Shown here: piece after piece, positions 1-11,944 of the stretch
Layout of the letters: each line of letters begins with the position of its first letter
Position numbering within the stretch: the stretch's first letter is position 1
DNA from: Selaginella moellendorffii
Taxonomy: Eukaryota > Streptophyta > Lycopodiopsida > Selaginellales > Selaginellaceae
Reading direction: 5' to 3'
Assembly: GCF_000143415.4 (NCBI RefSeq)
Contig: NW_003314261.1
Coordinates: 124,001 to 188,000 of the forward strand
Length of the DNA stretch: 64,000 bases
Made by a program: the position numbers and the translations under genes
The notes under the pieces: generated by a model
What the model was told of the DNA's origin: nothing
What the model saw: only the letters and a program-made list of their open reading frames with translations
Databases searched by the model: none

Positions 1-150
1 CCAGCGTTTTCCTTCCGTTGATCGGGCAAAGAAGAACCGTTCTAGGGTTACAAGTTGTATTGCGAGCGACTGTCACTGATCTCCACAAGTGCTTGGTGAA
101 GGATTTATGGGAAGAGTTCGCTTGCAGCACAAGGCGTTCAACTCCTCCGC
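1..150 (+). other. Open-frame remnant, unidentified, cut by MITE
   Basis: Frame 3 on the plus strand is open from the window edge up to the MITE, and continues a few codons beyond it (443 onward) before a stop. I recognise no domain. It may be a partial exon or chance. It is useful mainly as the target sequence of the MITE that follows. Confidence 0.2.
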
Positions 151-438
151 ATGCTTTATTTCGTTAAAGTGGGACTTTTCATTATCCCATTTATGGTGTG
201 TGGCCACATGCCATTTTTATAACAACAATAAAAAATTGAAGTTTTAACTTTATAATTTATAAATTAAAAATTTTTCATATGATTTTGTGTTATAATATTG
301 TGAAATATAAAAAAAAAAATTAAAAAACTGATAGAAATATTAATAAATATTAATTAAGTACTAGGAAATAGCATGTGGACACATGCTAATTAATGTCCCA
401 CTTTACTGAATAAGTCCCACTTTAACGAAATAAAGCAT
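151..438. mobile_element. 288-bp MITE, copy 1 (giant TIR element family)
   Basis: The ends are perfect inverted repeats starting ATGCTTTATTTCGTTAAAG and ending with the reverse complement. A 5-bp duplication TCCGC flanks it (146-150 and 439-443). It is AT-rich and has no coding capacity. Just inside each end is a second copy of the GTGGGA motif. It contains the palindrome found throughout the 12.3-kb element at 30391-42726 (193-214, and a weaker one at 368-388). It is almost identical to the copy at 56650-56937 and has exactly the same length. Its subterminal sequences match the two ends of the giant element in swapped orientation, so it is best read as an internal-deletion derivative mobilised by that element's transposase. 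Confidence 0.9.
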
Positions 439-443
439 TCCGC

Positions 444-1530
444 GGACAAAGTGAAGTCAACTCTAGTCAACTCATGTCCCAGGGGAAGTGGACTGGCAAA
501 GCGGGTGACGGGATACTCTTTGTGTTCGAAGGAAGGCTGGCTATGGATGTTAGGCATGGGCATGGAACGGTCGTGAACGGGTTTAGTCAACCATGGTAAA
601 CCTCTGGTTGACCGACCCCAGCTATTGAGAAGTGTGACGAATCCATGCGCGTCTGTGACATAGTGATGCCTTCGCAAACCAAGCGCAAGGCCCCCGCAGT
701 AAAAGAAAATCTTTCAGCATTGATTCAAGCAGATCAGAGACTTAATTGAACATGAAGAAGTTAAGGTGGTGGAGGCAACGACGTTGAGAGCGGCATGAGT
801 TCTTCCAGAGCGCCATGATCCCGCTCCAGATGATCTTTGAGCTTGTCATCGGCATTCGCCTCCACAAAAACGACGCCTTCGTTTTTGAAGCTCATGCGAT
901 ACTCCGGCTGCTTACATGAGGATCGTTTTTGGAGCTGATTCGTCCCGTCCATTCTCGGTAGTAGCCTAGCAGCCCAGAAAGGCTGTGTTTGAGCTTCTCA
1001 GTTGATCCTTGTGGCGCTTGAGTGTAGGTCAGCACTACCGGCTCAACGATTCTGGGAACAATGGTGTCTATGGGGTGAGAAACACATGATTCAGAGTGGG
1101 ATCTGTAGTTGGAGTTGTGATTCTTGAAAATATCAAGTTGGGGGTCAGCTTCTCAATTCGAAATGACATGCCAATAGTCATTGTTTCATTCAACAGACAG
1201 TGAAGACTGTTTGATATGACTGGAAAAGCCTTAATAGGGAGCTAATCAATACTCAGGAAATGAGCTGTATGAGCTCTGCTGCGATTTTTAAATGCTGACA
1301 GTTTTCGGCACGAAAAAAATTGTTTAGTCCCAACCTGTTTACAACGTGCCAGTGGAAGCAGTGTTAGTTGAAGTGAGAAACACGTTATTCATGATTCGGA
1401 GGATCTGCAGTGATTCTTGGAAAGATCAAGCTGGGGGTCAGCTTCTCAATTGCACATTGCACACTATTTATGGGGGAGCTGAAGAATCTCCAAACCGTCT
1501 GGCTTGATTACAGTAATTTCACCCATCTAC
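444..1530. other. No gene recognised; contains a diverged direct repeat
   Basis: I see no convincing gene. A short minus-strand frame at 761-952 has no recognisable motif. Two diverged copies of an ~80-bp segment lie at 1075-1158 and 1373-1451; both start GTGAGAAACAC and end GGTCAGCTTCTCAATT. They are probably a local duplication in the upstream part of the LRR gene remnant. Confidence 0.4.
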
Positions 1531-1532
1531 GT

Positions 1533-2312
1533 TGATAAACGTGCAGGAAACTTGTTGAGCTGGATTTATCTGGTAATTACTTCACTGGCAAAATGTTAAC
1601 AACTGCACTTCCCGTGAATATGACCTCAATTGACTTGATTTTTAACAGGTTCAAGGGTTCACTGCCACATTCCTTTTGCAACGAGAGACCTGTAACCTGG
1701 ACTCACATAAGTTTGGTAAGAGTCTATACATTTTTGATCTTTCATTCAACAACTTTCATGGTCAACTCGCCATCAACTGCAGTGATCAAAACTTAAAGAT
1801 TGCAAAGAACAGACTGGTGGGGGAAATTTGAGAGCCTTTTTAGTGCAGCTGATACTGTAGAACTGTCTGAGAACATTTCACAGGCAGCATACCACAGCAT
1901 GCTGGAATCAATAGTCGTGTTGTCAACTTCAGCTACAACAACATGACTGGAGCTATCCCAGACACAGTCTGCAAATGGAGTAGTACAGTGATCATATCCT
2001 TTGCACACAACAACCTGGAAGGTAGCATTCCCAGCTGTATTGCCAACCTCACTAACCTGCGGATTTTTGACCTGTCACACAACAATTTGTCTGGCGAATT
2101 ACCCAAATCTCTTTCCAGCTTATGCTCATTTGGGCCAAGACTTTGCGACTTCAAAACAGATTATTTAGACAAGGGAGTCATCGATAGTTTTGTATTCACC
2201 TTCAGCTTGTATGTTGAGAAGCAGATCATTCACCTTGAAAAAATCCTCTTCAGCAACATGACATTCCTTGACCTCTCCAGCCTTCCAGCGCTTGCATCAA
2301 CAGGGGCCTCCT
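1533..2312 (+). pseudogene. LRR receptor-like protein, broken fragment
   Basis: Several reading frames together give plant-type extracellular leucine-rich repeats: LVELDLSGNYFTGKM near 1555, FDLSFNNFHGQL near 1735, then ISFAHNNLEGSIPSCIANL and LRIFDLSHNNLSGELPKSL at 2000-2115. These fit the LxxLxLxxNxLxGxIP consensus of plant receptor-like proteins and kinases. The frame changes at least twice between 1550 and 1950, so the gene is dead. After 2130 the repeats give way to a sequence like the region before the last LRRs of receptor-like proteins, and the frame stops at 2312. No transmembrane segment or kinase domain is visible. The downstream part is replaced by the oppositely oriented pseudogene A. 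Confidence 0.75.
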
Positions 2313-2479
2313 GACAAAGCGGGTAGTAGCTGCCGTCTTTGGGTAGCTGGGTACCGTCAAAGCTTTAATCATGTTTCACATGGCTTCTTTCAGCCTCTAA
2401 AAGAGAATCGACAAGAAGTTAATGGAGATTATTAAATTCGTGAAAGTCCTGGGGAATTTCTGGGGAATTTGCAGCTAGG

Positions 2480-5400
2480 GAAACTCTAAACCCTAAACCG
2501 GAACCAGCTGGGGAATTTGCAGCTGCTCTCCCATTTCCTGTGATGCCCCCGAGCTTGCGATTCTCTGTTTCGCAAAATCAGTCAATTCTTCGTTCTTCTC
2601 CATCCCAATCACATGTCTCCCAGAGTCAAGAGCTGCCAACAGTGTAGTTCCAGTCCCAGTTCCAATCTCTGCCAAATAATAATTAATAGATATAATACCA
2701 TTGAAAACCAAAAACTCAGCATGATAACTGATCCTTGTCTGGTCTATCCACCAGCATGTTACTCGTAATCAATTTCAAAGAATTTATTGTATGTACTGCT
2801 CTTGATGTTGCAAGATCAATAACTGAACAATTATCTCCTGCATACGCGAAATATGTCATCCACGTTCAAATCTTGAAATCATACATTTATTCCATCACGA
2901 TAGCCCCATCCTTTAGGTCTGTAAACTTTGTAGACACCAGTCATGTCCAGTTTCACTACTCTTGCAACCTTGCTGACCGAAGGAACTATATCTAAGGACA
3001 CAAACAGCATCATGTAACCGGTACTCTGCCACATTCATTCCTGAAACAGCACTAGCTCAACCTGCATTTCTCCAGTGTTAGATGTCGTTTGTGTTGCAAA
3101 GATGTTGTTTAGTAAGTCCATCACCACTAGTTTAAAGCCAAAGTTACCGACTCTTCTGTGAATGGTGTTGCTTCTCCTCGAGGACCTTCTGCAGCATGAC
3201 ATAAGTGCTAGCTGACTCTATGTCTTCCAAAAGTAGATGACTTCCAAGGACAGCAACGTCACAGCAAGCTATAACTCACGCTCCCTTGTACTATCGATTT
3301 TATCGGAGTGAACAGCACCAGATCATCCTTGATATCCAACCAAATAGGGGCCACCACATCACTAAGTTGCATTACTGGAATCGGTCTTGATAGTCTAGCT
3401 GTGTCTGCAGGAAACACAATTGTTGCTGGTCCTAAACCCGGCCCTCCTCCACTCCCTGCCACAGCCACCTGACTCCCCTGTGCTTTCTTGCGAGATATTC
3501 CCTTCATACTCTTGTGCACCTCCTCCAACCTCCAAAGAACAGTGCGTCGATCTGCACTATGGTTCTTGAACAGTTTTGCCTCCCATGATGGAACTACTCT
3601 GTTCGGGAAATCAATCCAAAACAGATAGTGCGCGTTCGAACACAGAGAGTTGCTGGTGCATATTACTCCACATCTGTGGTTCCGAATGATGGTTTTTCTA
3701 CGAAAGCATCTCTTCCACTGGTTCTTAAGCTCAATAAGAACCTAAGAACACATTATAGTTATCCAGAAATCATGAAAGCTTACCTGTAAATTATTCTCCG
3801 GCCAGATTGTTCTTTTTCAAACCAGTTCTCTGGTTCTGTCGAGTATGTGAAGTTGAGACAATCATATAGCTATAGTGGCTGGTATATCTTCAAGTTGCAG
3901 TTAACGCGCATCTCGTCGTACCACTTCAGAAAATTCCCTTTTTCCCCGAGCTTGTGATCGTCTATTTTAAACTCGTCCATTATTGTAGCAGCTTCTTCAC
4001 GAATGATCTGCAAATACTGGTCAATTACAAACCACTTCAGCCACAAAGCATCCTGTAATCTTGATAGTCCGAGCAGCTGCTGCTGTGGCTTTCTGTCCAG
4101 AATGTAGAGCTTATTAAAATACCACATCCTTTTCTCCTTTGTCAACTTTGACTCCGACATTGCATATAATTTCTCCAATCCCACCCACTTGTGGATCGAT
4201 GTAACAGCTTTGTACCAATCATCTCCCAGTTCAGGATCTATGATGGACAGCAGCTTCTGCATTCACTTTTCATGCTTCTGACACATCTGTTCCTGGAGAG
4301 ATTCGGCTTTTTTTATATCCCAGGTTTTACATCCCAGATTCGGCAGGAAAGACTGTAAGTAAAAGGCATTACAAAACTTTGACCTTACCCTGAACATTAT
4401 TTTGGCGTAGATGATGGGTGCCAAGCTGCTTTGCCTGCTGGACTGTCCTTCCAGACCTTGACATTTGTTCTGTATACTTCACTGAGAGAGTTAACCAGTC
4501 TCCAGACCCCCTTTTCACTTACATAGCACGTTTTGATCGCCAACAGAAGGTGCGGTGTTGTTGTCTTTATCATAGTTACGGACGAGCTGGAAATAAAATA
4601 TAATCCAGTGTTACGTGAAAAAGATCTAACTGTTGATTTACTTCAGCATCATAACCAGTTCCAGATCATCCACACCTTCCGCGTTTATGAAACTTGCACG
4701 AATTCTTACCACCCATGTCTTTTTGTTTATTGTGTCCTCCCTATACAGCTTTGATAACGCTTGCAACCTGTGGTTTCCATCCTAAGTCTTGAAGATCTTC
4801 ATCGAAAGAAGTGGAAGCCACTCTTTCTTCTTCTCCAGCCTCAATTCTGCTTCAAACTCTTCATGCAGTGCTTCAGCTTCTTCACATCTGCTGTTGTCTC
4901 TCTCCCCGCTCGACATAAGCTTATGCAGATCCGCCTTGTTTACCCTCCTAACAACTTCATTAGGCAAAAGCCTGCATACTGGGACGTCTGGTGGATCTCC
5001 AAAGCCGCGAACTAAGATCCTAGCAAGTAGGCCCGTGCTGGTTTCAAAATGCAAGCTTGCAGGATTACTGTAGACGTCCGCTTCCTGCTGAGGCTCAACT
5101 TGTTTAGCTTTATCTCTCCACCTTTTTGATTCGTCACCACCTTTGTCTGTTTTCTTCTTGGCACGCTTCTTAGATCCTCCGGCCTCTGTTCCTTATCTAT
5201 CAGAATGACCCCGTCATGCGCCTGGGTGCCTGAAAATTGAAATGCCTGCATTGTGTCCAAACCAGCTTCGGGTTGCTTGGCATTCACGTCCTCAACCAGT
5301 GTGACATTTTCGTCCAACTCATTTGGCAGCTCTGGCAAGTCGTCAATCTGTTCCTCCAGCCCCTTACAACAACCTTGTTAACAACCTTCACCGTCTCAAG

Positions 5401-5560
5401 ATTTTGCTGAGAATTGTTTATTCCGCTCATCGCTCTGCACTTGGGGACAAGAGACTTTACAAAAGCCTGTGCTTCAGCTTCACGTTGTGTGGATGGCTAC
5501 AAATTCTTTGACTTCAATCTAGCTGAACTTCTTCGCATTCTGTAATAAAAAAATGTTAAT
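2480..5560 (-). pseudogene. Pseudogene A: ParB-like plus beta-class DNA methyltransferase-like
   Basis: Read on the minus strand from 5.5 kb down. An N-terminal acidic/basic linker (5.34-5.1 kb) is followed by a ParB/sulfiredoxin-like region with the signature DGNHRLQALSKL at about 4771-4736. An in-frame TAG lies immediately before it (KIFKT-stop-DGNHR), and a +1 frameshift lies near 5.17 kb. A helical segment follows (4262-3870), then a stretch ending in a Gly-rich linker (3690-3262). After a probable intron comes a methyltransferase motif I segment, AEIGTGTGTTLLAALDSGRH then GMEKNEE, at 2668-2560; it ends at 2493. Motif I at the C-terminus is typical of permuted (beta-class) amino-methyltransferases of bacterial type, where ParB fusions are known. 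I see no clear DPPY motif. It shares its domain plan with gene B and with the cargo gene at 36701-42284. Confidence 0.6.
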
Positions 5561-5668
5561 CACTTATATGAAATGATTAAAAGAAAGATTGAAATGAGTC
5601 CTCAGGCCAGATCTAAAGCTCTGGGTGTGAGGTCACCAGCTTCAATAGATGGTGGAATTAAGGTTTGC

Positions 5669-6010
5669 CATTGGGGGCATACTCTGAGTTGAAGCACTCC
5701 CACCATACCTAGTGACTGCATGGGAGATTGTCGACTTCCCAAGTCGGTCGGTTTTGCCCCCATTGGGGGCATACGCTGAGTCAAAGCACTCCCACCATAC
5801 CCATCGACTGCATAAGAGATTGCCGACTTCCCAAGTCGGGGTTTTGCCCCCATTGGGGGCATACGCTGAGTCAAAGCACTCCCACCATACCCACCGACTG
5901 CATGGGAGGATGCCGACCTCCCAAGTAGGTGGGTTTTGCCCCCATTGGGGGCATATACTGGGGACACGAGCAGTGTACATCCCACCGACTACATAGGAGG
6001 ATGAGTCGGT
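5669..6010. repeat. Minisatellite, ~91-bp unit, about 3.7 copies
   Basis: CATTGGGGGCAT recurs at 5669, 5761, 5851 and 5943 (spacings 92, 90 and 92). Each unit holds the near-perfect palindrome TGCCCCCATTGGGGGCA and a CCCAAGTCGG half-site. The units are 85-95% alike by eye. Open frames through the array are by-products of the repeat and are not genes. Confidence 0.9.
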
Positions 6011-6335
6011 GGGACGGAAATCATTCCTGAGTCACTGCTGACTGAAGGAGTTGGTGATATCAATTCCAGTCGGTGGGAGGAGAAGGTGAGGCTGAAAAAG
6101 ATTAAGGGATCTGAGAGGGAGGAAAGGCTGAGTGTGGGCTGATGGAGGTTTGAGGATATGAGGCTGACGGTGCTTCATGGATCTGACTCATAAATTTGTA
6201 AGTTGAAGGACGCGAGGCACGGCCTTGGCATATCTTCTGCTGGAGGGGCGGCGACCATGAGGCGGAATGCAAAGGAAGTCCATGATGCTGATCTCACCTC
6301 TTGCGCTTCAAACAAGCTCCTCGCTCTGAACAACC

Positions 6336-6630
6336 GACATTTCACTGGACCTTATCTCAATGTTAAAAGAATGTTAAATGCAAAACTACATCAGAGCCAA
6401 TATTTAAAAATATTATTCTATTAGAAATAAAATTATACCAATTATTAAAAGTGGCTATAATCTAAACTCCATAAATTTTACCAAGCAAAGATAATATAGC
6501 AACATTTAATAATTGATATATTTGTATTTCTAGTAGAATAATATTTTTAAATATTGACTCTAATGTAGTATTACATTTAACATTCTTTTAACATTGGGGT
6601 TTCTTGAGATAGGGTCCAATGAAATGTCAG
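6336..6630. mobile_element. Long-TIR foldback MITE, ~295 bp
   Basis: The left ~115 bp, starting GACATTTCACTGGACC, is the reverse complement of the right ~115 bp with a few mismatches and one small indel. Matching landmarks are TGTTAAAAGAATGTTAAATG and CAATATTTAAAAATATTATT. The centre is a short AT-rich loop and there is no coding capacity. No unambiguous target-site duplication is visible. The ends are unrelated to those of the 288-bp MITEs. Confidence 0.8.
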
Positions 6631-6639
6631 AGTTTTAAA

Positions 6640-7289
6640 TTTTTTTTTTGTAAATGATGATTTTTAAATTGTAACGGATAGATTAACAAATTCTAAGAAA
6701 GGGAATACAGGACATTAATGGTGGGCAATCAGTAAGATGCTAAATCGTACTGGAATGTGTGTTTTGCATTATTGCACATCGCATCTTGCATTGAAACATT
6801 AAACATTCACATTGCATGGAATAAACATTTCTGTTACATTAGTCCGAAATTCTTGTGGTTCTGGAAGAGGACATGGTCACAATCTGCCAAAGAATGTTGA
6901 GTAAGTATTTTAAAGAAGATGAAGATGGATTTGTTTTTGTTTTTGACAATGATTTGCATGTGGAATTATTGGTTTCTTCGTCTAAGGATTATATGTTGTT
7001 GCAAATGATAGAACATGATGGAGTGGGATGGAAGGAGGAGATTTTATCATCTACTTTGCAATGGTTTGGAAAGGCAAATTTTACAAAACTGGTTTGAGGG
7101 AGCTAGAGGTCTAGCCATTGGTCCAGTGTGGAGGTGCATTCATTGTTACGGACGATACGGATGGAACACACGAGTTCGGTGGGATGTGATAGGGCTTGAA
7201 GTTAGGATATTAGTCTGGGAAGCAATTGGCCATGAGTGCTGGTCCATCTGGAGAGTGATTGGAGTGCAAGCATTTTGGGAGGCATGGAA
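6640..7289 (+). other. Unidentified coding-like remnant upstream of gypsy copy 1
   Basis: The stretch 6640-6850 is AT-rich with nothing recognised. From 6855 to 7290 one or two plus-strand frames stay open and look protein-like (acidic, aromatic-rich), but I recognise no family. The sequence resumes at 13948 on the far side of gypsy copy 1 and the solo LTR, so the two flanks were once contiguous. Confidence 0.25.
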
Positions 7290-7294
7290 CCATT

Positions 7295-7516
7295 TGTTAG
7301 GTGCCAGCTTTGACCACATGGTCAACGTTGGTCAAAAGGAGGCTCAAGGGTATATAAGGCATGTTAGGGTAAGGGATAAAACCCTACCCTAGGGCTCACA
7401 GTGGAGCAATGGTGCAGTGGAGCTTTTGAGATGGTTGGGTGGTAAGGAACCTTAAGAGGTGGTGTAGCATAGTTTAGGGCGACTAAATCTCTGTCTTTTT
7501 GTGCCAGATTATAACA
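7295..7516 (+). repeat. 5' LTR of gypsy copy 1
   Basis: 222 bp, TG...CA ends, pairs with 11945-12177. It includes a TATATAAGG element (7349-7357) about 30 bp upstream of a likely transcription start, followed by AAAACCCTACCCTAGGGCTC. Confidence 0.9.
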
Positions 7517-7540
7517 TTGGTATTAGAGGAGTTGGTTGTG

Positions 7541-10500
7541 ATGGCCGACCAAGTTGAACGTTGGAATCCTATTATCGATGGTGGTGCCGACGATGGTGCC
7601 GACGAAGCTGCGGAGATTTGGACCATTCAAGATGTGGTTCATGAGCTACGAGCCTTTAATCAAAATTAGCAAGAGATGCAAGACGAGATGCATGGTATGA
7701 TGGATACCATGCGTAGGCTTGTTGAGGCACTCAAAGCTAGACGGGGTAGCGCTCCAAATAAGCCTTCTTTGGTAGATCGACTCAAGATTCCAACCTTTTC
7801 CAGTGATGGTGGTGTGGACAAGTGTCTCCCAATGTGAAGAAGTTCTTGGCTGCTAGGGGAACTCTAGATGTAGAGGCTTTAGTGGCTATTCTAATGGTTT
7901 TGCGTGGTAGGTCTTCGATGGTGGAATTAGCTTGAGGAGTTTCGTGTTGCAGATAAGAAACCACTAGTGTCTACCATAGATGAGTTTAAGGCTACTTTCC
8001 ATTTATGTTTTGCCCCTTATTACAACGTGGAGAATGATCGTACAGAACTTTGACATTTCTAACAAGGGAAAATGATGCTCAGGGACTATATTGAGAAGCT
8101 TACTTGCTTGATTAGTCATGTTCCAACAAAGGATCCAGATCAAAACAAGTCCTACTTCATTGATGGCTTACATAGTGAGAGCATGCGGTAACACTTGCAT
8201 CATTCTCAGCCTACAAAGAGTTTGGAGGAGCTCTTTGATGCGGCTCATCGACTTGACAATGACAACCACAAGTCTCACAAGCATTCGCAGAGTCCTTTTG
8301 TTGAGAATCGTTGTGATGATTGCCATGGACACAAGGATGGGAACAAGCATCACAAGTTGAAGTCGGTGGTAACTACTTCGGATGTAAAGGGGTCTAAGAA
8401 GCAGAAGTTCTTTGTGAAGAATTATAGACAGGGTTGTCATCATTTTGGCGAACTTGGACACTACAAGGTTGATTGTCCGCAGTTGAAGAACAAGCAGTAG
8501 GACAAAAAGAATGGCCAATCTTCTTCTCATGGTAAGTTAAATACTAAAAAGTTGCAAACTTTGCAACATGAGGATGATAAGAACAACCATTCCGGTTGGA
8601 GGAAGAGACTTTCGATTGTTGCTCATTAGCTCAATTGTGTGTGGAACAAGATGGAGCTCAAAAATACACATGAATCAGCTTTAATGCTAGAGGGCGTGTT
8701 CCATGGCGATCTAGTGCGGATTTTACTGGATAGTGGGAGTAATAACAACTTTGTTTCAGCAAAGTTTGTTGCGGAGCATGGCCTAGACATACGTGGAGTT
8801 CTTCCATACACAGTGGAAGGTGTAGCTACCTCTACTTAGCATTTCGATGTTTGTGTCGAGGGGTTGGAAGTGTTGGTTGGCAAAACCACACTTGTGCAGA
8901 CTTTTTATTTCGCAGATATCTATCGCGTGGATCTCATTCTTGGGATGCCATGGTTGGTGAAGGTGAATCCAGAGATAAAGTGGAGTATCAAGTGTATCTC
9001 ATTGGAATATAGTGGCATTAAAAATGTGTGGTTTGGCGAGGGTGTTTAACCACTAGTTGTTATGCTTTCTACTATATCTTTGAAGCGGGTTTATCATAAT
9101 GGGAAAACACTTTTGAGTTACTTGCTATTTATTCGTGACTTGGGGGACCAAGGCACCTGTGGGGGGAGAAGCAGTAGTATGGGATGTACTTGATGAGTTT
9201 TCTAATATTTTTCCATCTGAACTTCCTCATGGATTGCCTCCATTACGAGGTGTGGAGTATGGGATTATATTGGAGCCAGGGACGTGGCCAATTTACCGGT
9301 GTCCATTTCGGTTAAGTTATGAGGAGGAGCAAGAAGTTTAACGACAAGTCAATGAGTTACTTGAGTTTGGATTTATTCAGCCAAGTAAATCTCCGTTTTG
9401 TGCTCTAGTCTTGCTTGTGAAGAAGAAGGACGGTTCAATGCGGATGTGTATTGATTATTGCACTTTGAACAAGAAGACAATGAAGGATAAGATGTCAATA
9501 CCACGTGTGGATGATATCCTAGACAAGCTTGGTGAAGCACGAGTGTTTACCAAGATTGATCTAAAGAGTGGGATATCATCAGATTGCAATGGATGATGCA
9601 TCTATCTCCAAGACGGCATTTAACACAAGCTTCAAACATTTTGAATTTACAGTTATGCCATTTGGTTTGACAAATGCACCAGCCACATTTACTCAGTTGA
9701 TGACGGAGGTATTTAGGCGTTATCTTCATGAGTTTGTGGAGATTTTCTTAGATGATATTCTTGTTTTTAGCAAGAATATGGAAGAGCATAAGGTGCATTT
9801 GTGCAAGGTTTTTTTTGTTACTCTGAGATAGCAAACTTTATGCGAAGAAGAGCAAATATGAATTTGCAAAGTTGGAGGTGGAATATCTAGGCCATATTGT
9901 GACATTTAAGGGTGTCAAGATGGATCCAAGGAAGGTGGCTGTGGTGGAAAACTAACCTACACTGACTATAGTGGCCAAGTTGTGTAGTTTTCTTGGTATG
10001 GCTAGTTACTACTGATGTTTCTAGCATAAGTTTGCAGAGGTGGCTATTCCTTTGATGCGGTTGTTAAGCAAAAATGTGCCATTCGAGTGGAAGAAGCAAA
10101 AGGAGAGTTTTGTGGCGCTGAAACGATTGTTGAGCAACACTCCAGTGCTTTGCATTGCTGATCCATTGAAACCTTACGAGGTGACACACGATATGAGTGG
10201 TTATGCACTGGGAGGAGTTCTCATACAAGAGGGACAGCCTATTGCATATGAGAGTCGAACTTTGAATTCCACAGAGCAATGCTATTCCATATATGAGCAA
10301 GAGTTACTCTCGATTGTTCATGCTTTGCGGATGTGGCAGCACTATCTTTATGGTGCAGTGTTTGTGGTGTTGACAGATCACAAACCACTTGTGTATCTTT
10401 TCACATAAAAGGAGTTGAACACTAGGCAAGCTCATTGGATGGTCAAACTCATAGAGTTTGGAGAGTTTCCTATTGAGCATCGTCTGGAAAAATCAAATGT

Positions 10501-11880
10501 GGTGGCAAATGCTTTATCTCATGTTCGTCATGTGATGACGTTACAAGCACGATTTTGTCATCACTTGAGTAAGGTGGTCAGCGAGTTTGGGCAGTTGGTT
10601 GAGCATTCTCAGGCTCAGGATGCCGAGGTGACCTCTTTGTGAGACCAGATAGAAGCCCCTTTCTCATTGGTGGATGGGATTCTCTACTATAATGGCTGTG
10701 TATATTTGCCACAGGTGGATGCGTTAATTACTCAAGTTTTATTCCATTATCATAATTGTCCAGAGGTTGGTCATTTTGGGGGGAAGAAGACGTATGAGTT
10801 GATTAAGTGCAATTTTTATTGGAGGAATATAAAGGTTGATATCCTCAAGTATTGTAAATCATGTGAGCTTTGTCAGTGGGTTAAGGTGCCACAGGAGAAG
10901 CCAGGGGGACTTTTGCAACCTTTACCTATTCCTCAGAGTCGTTGATGTAGTATCTCTATGGACTTCATCACTTGTTTGCCATGAACACAAAGGCAAAAGG
11001 AGCAAGTATCATAGTGGATCAGTTGACGAAGTATGTGCGATTGTTGGCTCTTCGGAAGACTGTCACTATCTTAGACTTGGCTGCAGTTTACTTGGAGAAT
11101 GTTTTTCCTAATTTTGGTTTGCCGGAGGACATCATTAGTGATTGAGATTCAAAGTTCACCAATGGATTTTGGAAAAGCTTTGCAAAGGCTATGCAAGTGA
11201 CTTTGAAACTCTCGAGTGGAGATCATCCTCAGACAAATGGGCAAACCGAGCGTGTGAATCAGGTGGTGGAGGATATGCTACATTGCAGCATTGGTCAAAG
11301 GCAAGGACAGTGGGATTTATATCTTCCGTTGGTGCAATTTGCTTACAACAATAGCCAACATAGTGGAACTAAGCTAAGTCCTTACTTTGCCATGTTTGGA
11401 AGGCATCCTCAAATAGTAGTGGAGTTGGGATTGCATTTGAATAAGGACATTCAAGATAAACTTGATTCCAAGGCGACTAATCTGGCCATAGAACTTGATG
11501 AGATTCTAGTGGCATGCAAACGAAATTTGCAAGCAGCTCAGGATAGAGCGGAGAAGTTTGCCAATGAGCATTGCCAATTCCGGGAATATAAGATGGGTGA
11601 TCTTGTCTTTGTGCGAGTGATCTTTCCGTCAAATGAGCGGCAGAACACCTTGGTGCTTTTATGGACAGGGAAGAGTGATAAACTTTCCTATCGATATGCT
11701 AGTCCATATGAAGTGCTTAAAATACCAAATGAATTTTCACCCTAGCTGGCAGCCGCACCCGATAAGCCGCTTTACCAATGTGCTTTTGTCAGCCAATTGA
11801 AAGGTGTACTATCTCGGAGTGTCGGGCCCAATGCCTCCTTGATGTATACGGCTGTGGAAGATGGACCAGGAGCTTGAGCA
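7541..11880 (+). pseudogene. Gag-Pol of gypsy copy 1, many stops
   Basis: Domains in order: gag (7541-8400, multiple stops); zinc knuckle CHHFGELGHYKVDC (8437-8478; the second Cys of CCHC is changed to Phe compared with copy 2); aspartic protease LLDSGSNNNFVS (8728-8763); reverse transcriptase with [14 protein letters not shown] (9414-9455), MPFGLTNAPATF and FLDDILVFS (9655-9770, catalytic DD present); RNase H; integrase HHCC zinc finger (HYHNC...GH...CKSCELCQ, 10740-10877); integrase core ending in DHPQTNGQTERVN (11221-11255). Stops at 8631, 9048, 9339 and elsewhere, plus frame changes near 9590 and 9830, rule out function. Many stops replace CAA, CAG or CGA codons still present in copy 2. 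Near 11720-11787 a short segment is inverted. Confidence 0.9.
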
Positions 11881-11944
11881 GGGTTCCCAAGAAAGGGTGA
11901 TCACCAGTACAATTGGGACAAGGACTTTGTTGGGGGGGAAGAAT

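Noticed and set aside
5602-5985. Overlapping frames on both strands across the minisatellite
   Set aside because: Frames are repeat by-products with no domain and no codon bias.
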